Positions 11,328-21,740 of a DNA stretch of 64,000 bases are shown here, piece by piece; position 1 is the first letter of the stretch; the number at the start of each line of letters is the position of its first letter. The notes beneath the pieces were generated by a model. That model did not search any database and had not been told where the DNA came from. It saw only the letters and a program-made list of their open reading frames with translations. Both the position numbers and the translations under genes were made by a program. This DNA is from Ornithodoros turicata (taxonomy: Eukaryota; Arthropoda; Arachnida; Ixodida; Argasidae): positions 92,256,668-92,320,667 of the forward strand of contig NC_088203.1 in assembly GCF_037126465.1 (NCBI RefSeq), in the 5' to 3' direction.

Positions 11328-11480
11328 CCCAAGCAGCAAAATGCACTGAAGGTCGAGTGCAATAGGAGTGGATGGGTTGATGAAAGGCCTTGAAGAGATT
11401 CATGAAACTAGAGAACATTGATAAGACACATACCGTCCACCCCTAATGCACTCGACTTCCAGTACATTGTGCTGCTTGGG
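11328..11480. mobile_element. Foldback MITE, about 153 bp
   Basis: The left arm begins CCCAAGCAGCAAAATGCACT and the right arm ends with its near complement (AGTACATTGTGCTGCTTGGG). The arms pair over about 48 bp, including GTCGAGTGCA and a GTGGATGGG region. No clear target-site duplication was identified. Confidence 0.65.
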
Positions 11481-11491
11481 GGGGTGTCTGG

Positions 11492-11513
11492 TCTCTCTCT
11501 CTCTCTCTCTCCC
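11492..11513 (+). repeat. (CT)n microsatellite
   Basis: Uninterrupted CT dinucleotides directly after the foldback element. Confidence 0.9.
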
Positions 11514-11894
11514 TCTTATCATGCACCGCGGGCAGTTATCGCTTCGAACGTAACGGTATCATAGGGCTACGTGGTTCAGAAGCTAAAGCTGCATGAAGGC
11601 CACTGTTACAGATGCTGCCATATTTCACAGCACCTTCCGGTCACAGAAAGGAAGGGCTCTGTTTCAAGCACTGGTTCCTCTGACGCAGACAGTTGAATGG
11701 TGCCGGCGTTTCTATTGACGCGCATTTGAGTCCATTAGGAACCCGTTTAAACGTACACATGAATCGTTGGAGTTTGCGAAAATCAAGTAAGCTAATAGAC
11801 TTATCTCAAAGCTATCTCTAAAGACGATGTATCACGATCTGGATACACGGAAAATGGGATTGTTGTTCTCAGCATTCAATGTTTAAGTGCTCGG

Positions 11895-11944
11895 CCATAG
11901 CCTCCTATATACTTATATAGCAGGAAGTATATGGGAGGCTATGG
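11895..11944. repeat. Perfect-length hairpin, 20-bp stem
   Basis: CCATAGCCTCCTATATACTT is followed after a 10-nt loop by its reverse complement with one mismatch. Flanking CTCGG on both outer sides is a short direct, not inverted, echo. It could be a tiny foldback repeat or a transcribed hairpin; the stem is short for a microRNA precursor. Confidence 0.65.
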
Positions 11945-12275
11945 CTCGGCAGTTCATTGTCTCATATTGAACCTTAAGTGGCTGTGTTATAAAAAATGGC
12001 ACCTGGAATAAGTGGTAGTCATAGCAGGACATCTTATTGAGGACATTGTGACTGTTCTAGCTCTACATGGTATCTTATATGCTGGTGTACGTGTGGACAA
12101 TCGTTCTTTGGAGATGACTGTCGCGTATGCCGTAGCTTTAGTATATGTACACACAGTATTTTCTTCCAAGAATTGTGGGTGCCCGTATTTGCCGCACCTT
12201 GTGCTCACAACCAAGCTCTTGCCGTCTTTGCCAAGCACGTCCACGACAAAACCCCCGCTGGAAAACAACCTGGAA

Positions 12276-12706
12276 CAGTAGCGTAACCACGGGGGGCAAG
12301 GGGGGGGGAAGGACTCGAGTCCCCCTCCTACCTGCCACAGGCCGACCCACGCAAATCGTGCAAACTCGAAGAGAAAAAAATAATCTATATGGGGGGGAGG
12401 GGGTCCAGCGTGACGATCGCAAAAGTTCTTCCAGTTACAGGCGTCTATATAAGAATCATACTTGAATACTTTTGATACTATGAGAATTTCGGGCTACTTC
12501 AAATCTCGTGTGGCGGCCTCAGCGCTCATTTGTAAACGCATCATTAAACGTTCAAATATTCTGTAGTTTCATCTCTCATCTCGCTGTATGCATACGGATG
12601 AGTGTGTGGGCGTACCCAGGATCAGCGATGTGGGAGGGGAGGAGAGTGGTTTTTTGTATCGAGCCCCCCCTCCCCCCACTACTTTGGAAATGTGGCTATG
12701 CCACTA
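12276..12706. mobile_element. hAT-like MITE with G-rich interior
   Basis: Left end CAGTAGCGTAACCAC and right end (complement TAGTGGCATAGCCAC) match at 11 of 15 positions. Flanks ACCTGGAA (12268-12275) and ATCTGGAA (12707-12714) form an 8-bp duplication with one mismatch. The interior has long G-runs near the left end and C-runs near the right end, a second level of inverted symmetry. No coding content. Confidence 0.6.
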
Positions 12707-13169
12707 ATCTGGAATACAGTCATTCGGCGTCTTGAGGTATAAATTCTAAATAAGCATGTAACCAATGTCGAAACCTGGCTATGTGATATGACTGATGGTA
12801 TACATGCATGCTGCGCAATGCGGTTCTTGGGGTTGGAGGCCATTCTTCGCACCGTCTGTTATACTGCACATCTGTCGCACAATATGCCCCTGTAACGGCG
12901 CAACGCGTCTCCCACATTTACAAGTGGAGACTGCATGGCATATCATGACAGCCTACTAAACCTATTCGCCGTAAAAAATCGCAGCACCGGAACGAAAGTA
13001 AATTTTCATAAACACAGCGCACCGAACATACGATGTGCCGCAACTATGCATCGCATACAATATTGATTTCTGAGCAGAAATTGCTTAACCACTCAATCCT
13101 ATCTCCTAATTCTTTGTACAATATGCGTGGCCAATATGAAAGTTGCGTCACATCATGGGATGCATTTTA

Positions 13170-13274
13170 TATCTATAACCCTGAGAGTGAGCAGAGCGAT
13201 AGCGGACGAACGTACAGCACACACACACAAGCTGTACCTTCGTCTCCTTGCTCACTCTCAGTGTTATAGGTATA
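13170..13274. mobile_element. Foldback repeat around an (AC)n loop
   Basis: Arms TATCTATAACCCTGAGAGTG and the complement of CACTCTCAGTGTTATAGGTA pair over about 45 bp with small mismatches, separated by an ACACACACAC loop. Flanking TA on both sides fits a TA-target MITE. Confidence 0.6.
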
Positions 13275-13567
13275 GTCACCAACTATTCCGCCTTGACACA
13301 CTAAGCATTTTATATCAGTTTTACCATCCTTCGACTTTCAAGAAGCGACGAGTTTTCTTTGTAATTGAACCTTAATCTCACGAGTGTGCCATATCGTGAA
13401 ACTCCGGGAGCAGCAGGTGTGCGAAGTTGACGGGTTTGTGAACGCACTAGTGCAGTATACGACGTTGTCTCGTTGAGCAACGCTAGTACCTCACTTGTAC
13501 ATCTATGTTTCTGCATTTCAGAATGTTCTTTCTACGTTCAGACGCCAGATACGGGCTGCGGTGTATA

Positions 13568-13700
13568 CGGAGTGTTCCACGAAGGTCCCTCGGCTGAATA
13601 ATTTGTGGACAGGTGGCGCCATCGAATAACTTTCTTTTCTGCATGGTTGAGATTCTTGGGTCATCGGCCATGAACTGAGTGGTGAGCGGCTCATTTGCAT
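13568..13700 (+). mobile_element. Mariner-like terminus, copy 1
   Basis: After TA (13566-13567) the sequence CGGAGTGTTCCACGAAGG resembles Tc1/mariner ends. About 130 bp here are roughly 70% similar to the reverse complement of 22800-22939, including GTGAGCGGCTCATTTGCATA. The partner end of this copy was not found nearby. Confidence 0.55.
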
Positions 13701-13875
13701 ACGCTCATTAATTAAATGAAACCCCTAACTTTTAAAATTTACTTTGGTCGTCTCTGTTTTACCGACGGGGACCTTCAGCGAAAAATGCTCCGAAAAAAAA
13801 AAACGCGTCGATACTTAGTGTTTCTTTTTTTTCGTAGTTAATTGGTTTCGGATTACATATTTTTTGAATTAGTAC

Positions 13876-15411
13876 GTAGAATTATTACATATTAGTTGAA
13901 GAGGTGTGCTCTTCTTTCTTGAATTTAAATAATAGCAAGGCGCGGGATTGTGATGACTTTCAAATTAAACCAATTAAGCATGCCATCGAGTTTCTCGCCC
14001 CATTTTTAACTCATATTTACAATCTGTCTTTTTCTACTGGTGTATTTCCTTCCAAAATGAAAACTGCACGGGTAATTATCCTGAGCAAAGGAGGTGATCC
14101 AAATGTATTCGTAAACTACAGGCCTATATCGCTGCTCCCTGTGTTTTCTAAAGGCCTTGAACGCATTGTTCACAAAAGATGGACAGATTTTTTTTCAAAG
14201 CATGGTGTCATTAGTGACTTGCAGTTCGGATTTCGGAAGTTCAGATCCACGGAAATAGCACTCTTATGTCAAAAAATCAGAAATTATTCGTAATCTTGAG
14301 GACAAACAACTCACGTTACTGATTTATATAGATTTCACTAAGGCCTTCGACCTTCTTGACCATTCAGGCGAATTCCCCCATTCATTGTCATTAACTTATT
14401 TGTTGTTGTTGTTGACCATTCAGTGCTCCTGGGCAAATTGGAGAGATACGGATCCGTGGTGTAGGTCTGTCGTTTTTCAGGTCGTATCTGTCCTCACGAC
14501 AACAGTATGTTTCAATAAATACTGACTGTTCTGCCAGGCTTGAGGTGGCGACTGGTGTTCCGCAAGGTAGTATCCTGGGGCCACTGTTATTCTCAGTTTA
14601 CGCTAATGACATTGTAGCCGTATCAGAAGATAACAAATTCCTCATTTATGCTGATGATACTACCATTTTTGTGTCTGGTGCCGATGCGAAGCAAGTCGTT
14701 GACAAAGCGAATATTGCTCTAGATGAGATAAGGCTTTGGGACAGTGTTAATGGCTTAGTAGTAAACGTAACTAAGACGAAGGCAGTTTTATACAGATAAA
14801 AAAATAAACCTGTTTTCTGCCCTGCCGATATATTTCTTGGGGATCATCGCATTGAGGTTGTGAAGTCAATGAAAGTACTAGGAGTGCATTTTTTAGAAAA
14901 TTTTTCCTCGGACTATCATACATCTTATGTTAGAGTAAAAATTTCTACACCCATTGGGCTCATGAATCGGCTCCGCGTTGCTCTGCCAAAAAGGATTAAC
15001 TTGATCATTTACAATTCATTGATATCTTCCGTACTGTGTTATGGCCTGTTGGTTTGGGGTACGGGAACCCAGGTTTCCATTAACAGTTTGTTCATAGCAC
15101 AAAAGCGCGCTATTAGAATTATAGCAGATGTACCTTTCGACAGTCACACTGACGCACTGTTCATTACACTTAACATCATCAAGGCAACAAACCTATATAG
15201 CTATTTTTTGTTAAAAACTTATGTAACTGCTGTAAAGCAAAATAATACCTTTTTTCTATCGCTTTTTTCACTTCATTCTTTCGACGAGCGTACGCGCCAC
15301 ACTGCAAGATGGAAGATTCCTAAGTTGAGAACTGATTACGGACGCCAGTCGCTAACCGATAGCCTTCCACCATATACTAAACAGGTTTTCCGCACTGAAT
15401 TTGCACGTTAA
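13876..15411 (+). pseudogene. CR1/L2-like LINE reverse transcriptase, 5'-truncated and broken
   Basis: Translated pieces follow the order of a non-LTR reverse transcriptase. They run from the fingers (KARDCDDFQIKPIK, VNYRPISLLPVFSK) through block A with a catalytic Asp (YIDFTKAFD near 14325) and the GVPQGSILGPLLFSVYANDI block (near 14551). Next come the YADD catalytic box (near 14650) and a thumb/C-terminal region to 15411. No endonuclease precedes it, so the copy is 5'-truncated near 13876. It is inactivated by a +1 frameshift near 14275, a 44-bp SINE insertion at 14368, another frame change near 14465 and a stop at 14799. The 3' UTR runs to about 15600 and ends in AATGAAAATGAAATGAAAT, a CR1-type short-repeat tail. 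Confidence 0.88.
14368..14411 (+). mobile_element. 5'-truncated SINE stub inside the LINE
   Basis: A 44-bp insertion ending AACTTATTTGTTGTTGTTG splits the reverse transcriptase frame. The 12-bp repeat TTGACCATTCAG flanks it at 14356-14367 and 14412-14423. Its end matches the stub at 7717-7765. Confidence 0.8.
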
Positions 15412-15676
15412 TGATGCGTCATTGTCCTTCCTAAGGACACTAAGCATACGTGGTGCATTGTGTAGCTGATTATGCTGAATTGTTGTCTCCTGTGTGACAA
15501 AGGGTCGTGCCCTAGTCAAACAGCTTTTTTGCTGCTTTTTGGCCACCCTCTGATATACAGGTTCCTACAAATGTTTCCAATAAATGAAAATGAAATGAAA
15601 TATTTCTTGCGCGGAGCAGAGGGGCAATTCCCTCTTTCGCTCAGCTATCCGGCTGTAATTGTGCTCATCGGCGCAA

Positions 15677-15798
15677 TTTACACACGGGGGTGACGGACGA
15701 TAAGGAACAGCCGCGCAGCGTGCCTTCATGTGATGATGACGAATGCACCGTCATTTCTTCCGGCTCTCCCTTATCTTCCGTCACATCCCGCGTGTAAA
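15677..15798. mobile_element. Foldback MITE, 122 bp
   Basis: Left arm TTTACACACGGG...TGACGGACGATAAGG pairs with right arm CCTTATCTTCCGTCACATCCCGCGTGTAAA over about 30 bp with few mismatches. No coding content and no clear duplication. Confidence 0.65.
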
Positions 15799-16130
15799 CC
15801 AGGCGGATGAACACGTAACTGGCAGACGGATAGCTGAACGAAAGAGCCCATATAGATGCGCTGCTTCGCGCAAGCAATATGTAAACAGAAACGAATTAAG
15901 TACTCTAAAAATCTCAGTGTCGACGCGTTTTTTTTTTTCTGCACTATTTTTCGCTTGAGGCCCCGATCGGTAAAACGTACCCCCGTCGCACGGCAAACTG
16001 AATGGCATTCCCAGCGAATGACATTCTCACCGAATGTCATTCAAAGCATCCGAGCAAAATTCGCGTCATGTTCTATCGTTCCTTTCTTCGTTTCAAGCTT
16101 CCTAAACTGTAGGAAAAGAATCACGATTGC

Positions 16131-16397
16131 CTCGTTGGAGGTAGCCAAGGTGGTGCTGGAGGGTGGGAGGTGGTGGGTTCGAATCCTATCACCGGCTGTG
16201 CTGGCTGGGGTTTTCCTTGAGTTTTCCGAAGGCTTTCCAGACGAATGTCGGCACAGTTCTCCCTGAAGTCGGCCCGGGACGCATACTAACCTCCCTGTCC
16301 CCCACTCATTCCTGCTGTCCTCTCTTCATCTGTCCACATCTGTACGCCGCTCATAGACGCGCGTTCCTTCGGGGCGCTAACATGGAAAAAAAAAAAG
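16131..16397 (+). mobile_element. tRNA-derived SINE with A tail and TSD
   Basis: The head contains an A-box-like TAGCCAAGGTGG near 16142 and a B-box GGGTTCGAATCC near 16174. The body includes TTTTCCGAAGGCTTTCCAGA and ends GGGGCGCTAACATGG plus 12 A residues. The target-site duplication TCACGATTGC is perfect (16121-16130 and 16398-16407). A second copy of the family is at 26030-26875. Confidence 0.85.
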
Positions 16398-16689
16398 TCA
16401 CGATTGCTTATTTTTACTAAATATTGCTACGACATTTTCAATTGGGATTGGATAGTTGTTGGCTTTATCGTGTTATATTATTTTTAGAAACGATGTAGTC
16501 GTCCTGTAGGAGGTCCATAACGTCTTCCCACCCATCATCTCCGAAAAAAAAAAAAAAGAAGCTGCTCGCCTCCAAGCTTACTCTATGAGCGCGTAACATG
16601 CGTTCCCAAACCTACTCGATTAGTTAGCTACTCTATAGGGCCACGTGGTGCAAACCTTTCACGTGATCTACCCAACTCTGGAGTAGCGA

Positions 16690-16815
16690 TGGAACGATAT
16701 CGATATTCTTATCGATATTATCCATTTATGTATGCCATATTATATATACTTTTAAAATATCGATATTTATCGATACTCCATCGTTATAAATATCGATATT
16801 ACATCGATATGATAC
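16690..16815. repeat. ATCGAT-rich block 1
   Basis: Many ATATCGATAT motifs, with facing CGATGGA sequences near 16687 and 16772. Comparable to the block at 19228-19360. Possibly subterminal repeats of a DNA transposon, but no duplication of flanks was found. Confidence 0.5.
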
Positions 16816-17249
16816 CTATACGCATGCTGAAATATCTGGCGGCTTCGGCGCGCCAACAGGATGTGAAAAAAAGCGCGTCAACGAGTTTATTAACCAAACA
16901 ACATTCTTTTTTTTCACTCTCTTGGCCCTCTTTATTTGCTTTTGCTTTGGTGGTGAGAAAGGGTTGAGGATGGCGAGGCCGTTAAACAACAGGATGTCGA
17001 TATTTCATGTAAAGATGTGATGCACGTTAGGGGCATGTCAGTGCTGATTTTCCAGAATTTGTGAACCGCGTCGAGTTATTGGTCGAGGGTATAGCAAACG
17101 CCAAGCTGGGGTATATCAGACGCGTGCTCTTTTTTCGCGTGTATATTACTTTCAGTCCTTTTCGAATGGCTGTGTCTATTGCGTTGAGGGAAATACGTAC
17201 TTTAGAAGCCGCTTTTTAGAAAGAAAGTCGACAAACCTGGCCTTCTCTT

Positions 17250-18798
17250 TCACTGGCGCTTCCTCATCGCCTTCCGCGATACTACGCATCCCTTCTTCAC
17301 CGCATGCGGCTGAATGTTGCATTTACAACAGTTATGAGCAGGATGTCGAACCGAACCCGAACCGAAAACCGTACCCGAACCGTTATTTTTGCCGGAACCG
17401 AACCCGAACCGGAACCGAAATTTTCATGACACTGTTGAACCCGAACCGGAGCAGAACCGTAAAAAATAATAGCGGTAACCGGTTCGCAACAAAACGGTTC
17501 GGACATAAAAGAAGTCAGCATAAGAGTTCCTCTCTATCCCCGAACGAAGACACGTTGGTATCATCATCACGCGCCTATATCATGGATTTCAGAAATTTTC
17601 ACCTAGCAGTGAGACGACGACGTATAGTAAGTATACTTTCAGCGTCTTTTTAACATGTTGAAGCGCAGTTGTCCTTGTGAGCGCCGCGGCTAGCGCCCCA
17701 CGCACGCGGTGCGGCATCTACTCGTCAGAGACGAGGTGCCACGCGGACGAATGAAACAGGAATGGAGTAGGCCAGTTATGTAGCTCTACAGGACGAATAT
17801 GCGATCAAATAAGCGCCCAAGATTTCCCTTTACACGTGAGCAGTACAAATTAAACAAGTCAGAATCATGAGAAGTGGAGAAGGAGCGTACGCAGAACGGT
17901 GCCTGTTTGATTGGTCGTGGCTTGAAAAGTAAATGTGGTTCTGCTTATTGGTAGTGCAGTTGTGTCGTGACATATTGCCTTTGTGTTGTGGATTAACTAG
18001 TACACTGCTGTGAGCTCGGACAGAGTAAGGCTGGCAGGCTTATTTTCGACATGCTTCAGTACGGTTTCAGATCGATTCACGTTGCGAAGGCAGTGTGCCG
18101 GCTAGTACTGTCGTCTATGTTACGCTGTCCATCTTATTAGGCTTCCTTTAAGTGTATCTTGCTGGCACTGTGCGTGTGAAAAAAAGATTTAGGGAACAGA
18201 AAGTAGCAGGACTACACCGCTTCAACAGCGTGGACTCTATTTGCAATAAGTGTTAATCCATTCCTCATTTCTCTCGCTAAAGGGCTACCTCACCACTAGA
18301 GACGTCAATGCAGACAACAGCAGTAAGCTATTAGCCACGCATGCCCTGATAAAAGCAGTTTTATGGAACATATAAAACGGAAGCGTTGAACCGGTTCGCG
18401 AACCGGTTCGGGGCTGCGAACCGGTTTGCGAACCGGTTCGATTCTTGGCGTGACCGAACCGGAACCGAACCAGAACGAAATCAAAACAACGCGAACCCGA
18501 ACCGTACCCGTATTTTTTGCGGTTCGACACCCTGGTTATGAGGCAGCGTCTTGGCCGTGCGCCCTGGGACCTTTGTGCAGCATGCAATGTGCGTGCAGAC
18601 CTGCACCACCTACTTATGGACTGCCCGGACTACCAGCGGGAGTGTGAGATCTTGCAGCACGAACTGCATGCGATCGATCATCGCCCATTTACCGTAGGCA
18701 AGGTGCTGGGCCCATGGTCCAGTCCCGGTCATACACGCCAAGGTCTGCGTCACCTTTGGGATTTCCTGTCATCAACAGGCCTCTCCACCCTGCTTTGA
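17250..18798 (+). pseudogene. LINE ORF2 C-terminus split by a hAT
   Basis: Removing 17339-18534 and one TSD copy gives one continuous frame. It reads SLLHRMRLNV...RQRLGRAPWDLCAACNVRAD and onward, with the C-x2-C-x7-H-x4-C knuckle, and ends at TGA 18796-18798 after FLSSTGLSTLL. The residues match the C-terminal part of the ORF at 24202-25308 (SLLHRLRLNVAR). The frame upstream of about 17250 is not recognisable, so the copy is 5'-truncated. A 3' UTR with CATCATCATCTC motifs and a TG-repeat follows. Confidence 0.82.
17339..18534. mobile_element. hAT element, 1.2 kb, inserted in a LINE ORF
   Basis: Perfect 8-bp duplication GTTATGAG at 17331-17338 and 18535-18542. Ends are CAGGATGTCGAACCG and, as complement of the right end, CAGGGTGTCGAACCG. 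Both subterminal zones are dense in GAACCG/CGGTTC motifs (17345-17500 and 18385-18530). No transposase frame is visible, so the copy is non-autonomous. Confidence 0.9.
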
Positions 18799-18911
18799 TT
18801 ACCGGACCCCTTATCATCTCCATCATCATCTCTCATCACGTACAAGCGGCACTGGGGCAGCGCCCAGCCTGCTGGCTGGCATCAGCCCCATCTCATCATC
18901 GTATCTCTCTC

Positions 18912-18936
18912 TGTGTGTGTGTGTGTGTGTGTGTGT
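18912..18936 (+). repeat. (TG)n microsatellite
   Basis: Uninterrupted TG repeat in the 3' UTR-like flank of the LINE relic. Confidence 0.9.
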
Positions 18937-19227
18937 CGACAAACCAATTGTTTGTGATTGTCGAGCGGTGTCGCGATCGATAATTTCAATGTTAGTTAGT
19001 ATAGATGAATTATTTGAAATGAAAATGTAACAGTACGGTGAAGTTAAACTTAAAGGCTTAAAGGCTACGGTTTTGCAGTAAGGCATGACATGAACATATG
19101 ACATGACATGAACATATTTTACCTGGTAGCGCCTCCATCGTGTGCCTCAGCGGTAATAAGCGTGGAAAATGATAACACAAGGGCTAACTTTTTCAAGTTG
19201 TTAAAGTAATGGCGCGACGGCTTTTCA

Positions 19228-19360
19228 GATATCGATATATATGGATATTTCTTTTCAAAATACAGATGCGTCGATAAAATATCGATATAAATGTCGATAC
19301 TTTAATCGATTTTATCAATTATTTTTTTACGATGTTTATATTTATCGGTATCGAAAGTTT
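19228..19360. repeat. ATCGAT-rich block 2
   Basis: Second cluster of ATATCGATAT/TATCGATA motifs, about 2.5 kb from the first, located just upstream of the GPCR exon. Confidence 0.5.
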
Positions 19361-19644
19361 CTATATTTTTGCATCCAATACTCACCAAATAACACGGGTG
19401 CTTAAAATATCCTTTCATAACATCCTTTTCAATGGCTCCGATCTGGTTTCTTTTCCGAGAACTCGTTCGGCGAAGCGCGGCTCCGGAAAGCGAAACACCG
19501 GAAGTAGCGAAACAGCCACCCTTCCGGGATACATTGTCAACCTTCCGTGTATGACTTATCACTGCAACAGGAGTCAAAAGACCATGCGTCTAGTCTATCA
19601 AGCTCTATTCATGCGACGAGGTGTTCGCTTCGTCGAGGCACCAT

Positions 19645-20781
19645 ATGGATGCCTTCAACGAGACTTCACCTTCCGACGCAACTATTTTCTCGTTTTCGAC
19701 AGCACCCTTCAGGGAAGCCTTCACGGAACAGGTCACCAATGGAACCGTCCCTAATACTACCATTCCTCTAATTGCCTTCAAGAACTATCCCCGGGTAGTC
19801 CTGACCACTGGATTCGTGTTTCTCGTCATCTTCTCAGTCTTCGGTGTCTTCGCCAATGCCATCTCGATGTTGGCACTGGTGCGATCTTCTAAACTTAGGA
19901 ATGCCACAACAGCCCTCCTGGTGAACCTGTGCTTCTGTGACCTACTTTTCAGCGGAGTGAGCACACCGTTCGCCGTGACTGTATTCTGGTACGGTGACTG
20001 GATATATCCTCACCACATCTGCGTCATCTATGGCATCACGAGAGGCTTCAACGTGGGCGCATCTATTTTCACCGCGATGGCGATATCGATAAACCGCCTT
20101 GTTATTATATCGTACCCCACACGGTGCAAGCAGATATTCACTATTGGCAACAACTTGCTGTTCGTTACTGGAACGTGGCTTCTAGCGTTAGCTCTGCTTA
20201 TCTTGCCAACTGGAGGTATTTGGGGGCGGTTCGCTTGGGATGCCGCAATTGGATCCTGCACCGTGGTTCCCTACAGGGGCAGGAGCAGCAAGGCATTCTT
20301 ATTCATGTCCGCCTGCGTCGTCCCGACTGTCGTATTTGTCGCCTGCTACAGCAGGATCTATTACGTCGTAAGGAGGGCGCGCCAACGCTTGAAACAGTAC
20401 AGCAGTGGAAGACGCAAGCCTACAGAGTTTGTCGCTGACTTAACCAGACGGATCAGAGAGTTGAATAGCCTGCAAGCTGAGAAGCAAGCAAAGAGGACTG
20501 GTGAGAAAGACATGCGACTGTTGCGGATGGTGCTGGTGATCTTTGTGACGTTCACTCTGTGCTACCTGCCGTTGTTTGTGCTGAAGGCGTTCAGGCTCCT
20601 GGATGACTACCCCGGAGTGCAGGTCTTTGCGTACTTGACCTTTTACTTTTCTGGTTGTGTGCATCCAATTATTTACATCTGTATGAGTCGGGAGTACAGA
20701 AAGTCCTACTTTGATCTGTTCAGAAGAGCGCAAGGAACGACGTTAGCGGAAACGACGGGTTGTCGCGAGACGCCGCTGTAG
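19645..20781 (+). CDS. Class A GPCR, moody/Tre1-like orphan receptor
   Basis: A 378-residue seven-helix plasma-membrane receptor in one open exon. I chose ATG 19645 (MDAFNE...); the frame extends upstream only to a GTG, not a eukaryotic start. The N-terminus has N-glycosylation sequons (NET, NGT, NTT). TM1 (about 51-78) has Asn71, TM2 has Asp99 in CDLLF, and Cys126 before TM3 pairs with Cys205 in ECL2. The DRY position reads NRL (150-152). TM4 holds W178, TM5 P227, TM6 LCYLP (305-309), and TM7 HPIIY (340-344) in place of NPxxY. NRx and HPxxY variants are typical of the moody/Tre1 subfamily, which acts in Drosophila in blood-brain barrier glia and cell migration; ligand unknown. An additional 5' exon is possible. 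It is the only convincing cellular gene here. Confidence 0.9.
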   Translation: MDAFNETSPSDATIFSFSTAPFREAFTEQVTNGTVPNTTIPLIAFKNYPRVVLTTGFVFLVIFSVFGVFANAISMLALVRSSKLRNATTALLVNLCFCDLLFSGVSTPFAVTVFWYGDWIYPHHICVIYGITRGFNVGASIFTAMAISINRLVIISYPTRCKQIFTIGNNLLFVTGTWLLALALLILPTGGIWGRFAWDAAIGSCTVVPYRGRSSKAFLFMSACVVPTVVFVACYSRIYYVVRRARQRLKQYSSGRRKPTEFVADLTRRIRELNSLQAEKQAKRTGEKDMRLLRMVLVIFVTFTLCYLPLFVLKAFRLLDDYPGVQVFAYLTFYFSGCVHPIIYICMSREYRKSYFDLFRRAQGTTLAETTGCRETPL

Positions 20782-21374
20782 AAGCGCAACACGAGCTACA
20801 AGAGATGTAGGCGTTCTAGGAGGTCCGAAGGCATCGACAAACTCTGGGGGTGACCCATGCTGGAAATGCAGTGACGCAGACTGCAGTGTCCCATAAGAGA
20901 GGGTCGAAGCGACTGACCCTGAAGGACCCCTAGAGTATGTCTCAAGACACGAACAATACTTTTATAGATCTTAGAGACCGACTACAGGTCGAGAGGTTCT
21001 CCTCTGATGATTATTGAACAGTAAGTCTCCGCGGAAGTTTTGTCTGGAAAAGCATCTACTTGACAGCTTCTGCTAAATACCTCAATGGATTTTTGTACGT
21101 CGTATGTAAATACGTGTATTTTTGTGTTTCTACGCTGCAGCTTCTTGTACAGTGAGGGCGTAATTTTTCATGAAGACTGTACATTTAAAGGAACAGAAAT
21201 GCAGTGATTGCTTGTTTCACTACTGATTGTTGTGATCAACAGAACAAGTGGCGTTTATCCATGTAGGATAATGTGACCAGACGACAAGGTTTAGGCTGTC
21301 CCACTTTTACAGTCATAGTCCCGCTGTCTCATCAGCCTACTAGTGGGACGGCGTCTTGTACCGCATTTAGCTAC
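20782..21374 (+). other. 3' flank of the GPCR
   Basis: Non-coding sequence after the receptor stop. No AATAAA was seen in this stretch, so the transcript end cannot be placed. It probably contains the 3' UTR. Confidence 0.4.
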
Positions 21375-21513
21375 TGGAACCCCGAATGGAAGAAAAGATG
21401 AAGACTCCCGAGCCTTCGACGTCGCGAAACTGTTAGGTTCTCCGTCGTCCGACAAGGCGCTGAGGACACTAGAAGATTTTCTACACGCAACCGGGCTTAT
21501 GGACATTCTATGA
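21375..21513 (+). pseudogene. LINE ORF2 extreme C-terminus
   Basis: A short frame reading ...RAFDVAKLLGSPSSDKALRTLEDFLHATGLMDIL and stop (TGA 21511-21513) matches the ending of the other LINE tails here (LLGPV...FLRVSGL). The knuckle is not preserved upstream. It is followed by a LINE-like 3' UTR with TCATC motifs. Confidence 0.55.
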
Positions 21514-21654
21514 CTCACTGAATATGTGCTGTGTTTGCCCCCAGCGATTCCGACATTTTACACTCACTTGGTCGAAACTTTTGAACTACATGTTGAACTC
21601 CATCATCTCCGTTCATCTCTGTTCATCATCTATCATCTGTTTGAATTTTCTGTG

Positions 21655-21740
21655 TGTAAGCGTACTGGGGTAGCAAGTTCAACATCGTCGAAACTCACAT
21701 CCCCATTTTTTTTTCTTTATCACATCGCCATCACAGTGGG
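21655..21740 (+). repeat. LINE 3' UTR-like segment, copy 1
   Basis: Contains GTACTGGGGTAGCAAGTTC, ACTCAC and TCCCCATTTTT in order, paralleled at 22408-22490. Together with the ORF end at 21513 this suggests the 3' UTR of a LINE. Confidence 0.5.

Noticed and set aside
16690..19360. One hAT element bounded by the two ATCGAT blocks
   Set aside because: The ends can be loosely aligned as inverted repeats, but no 8-bp flanking duplication was found, so the blocks are listed separately.
19621..19644. Upstream extension of the GPCR from GTG at 19621
   Set aside because: GTG is not a usual eukaryotic initiator, and the ATG at 19645 gives a sensible glycosylated N-terminus.
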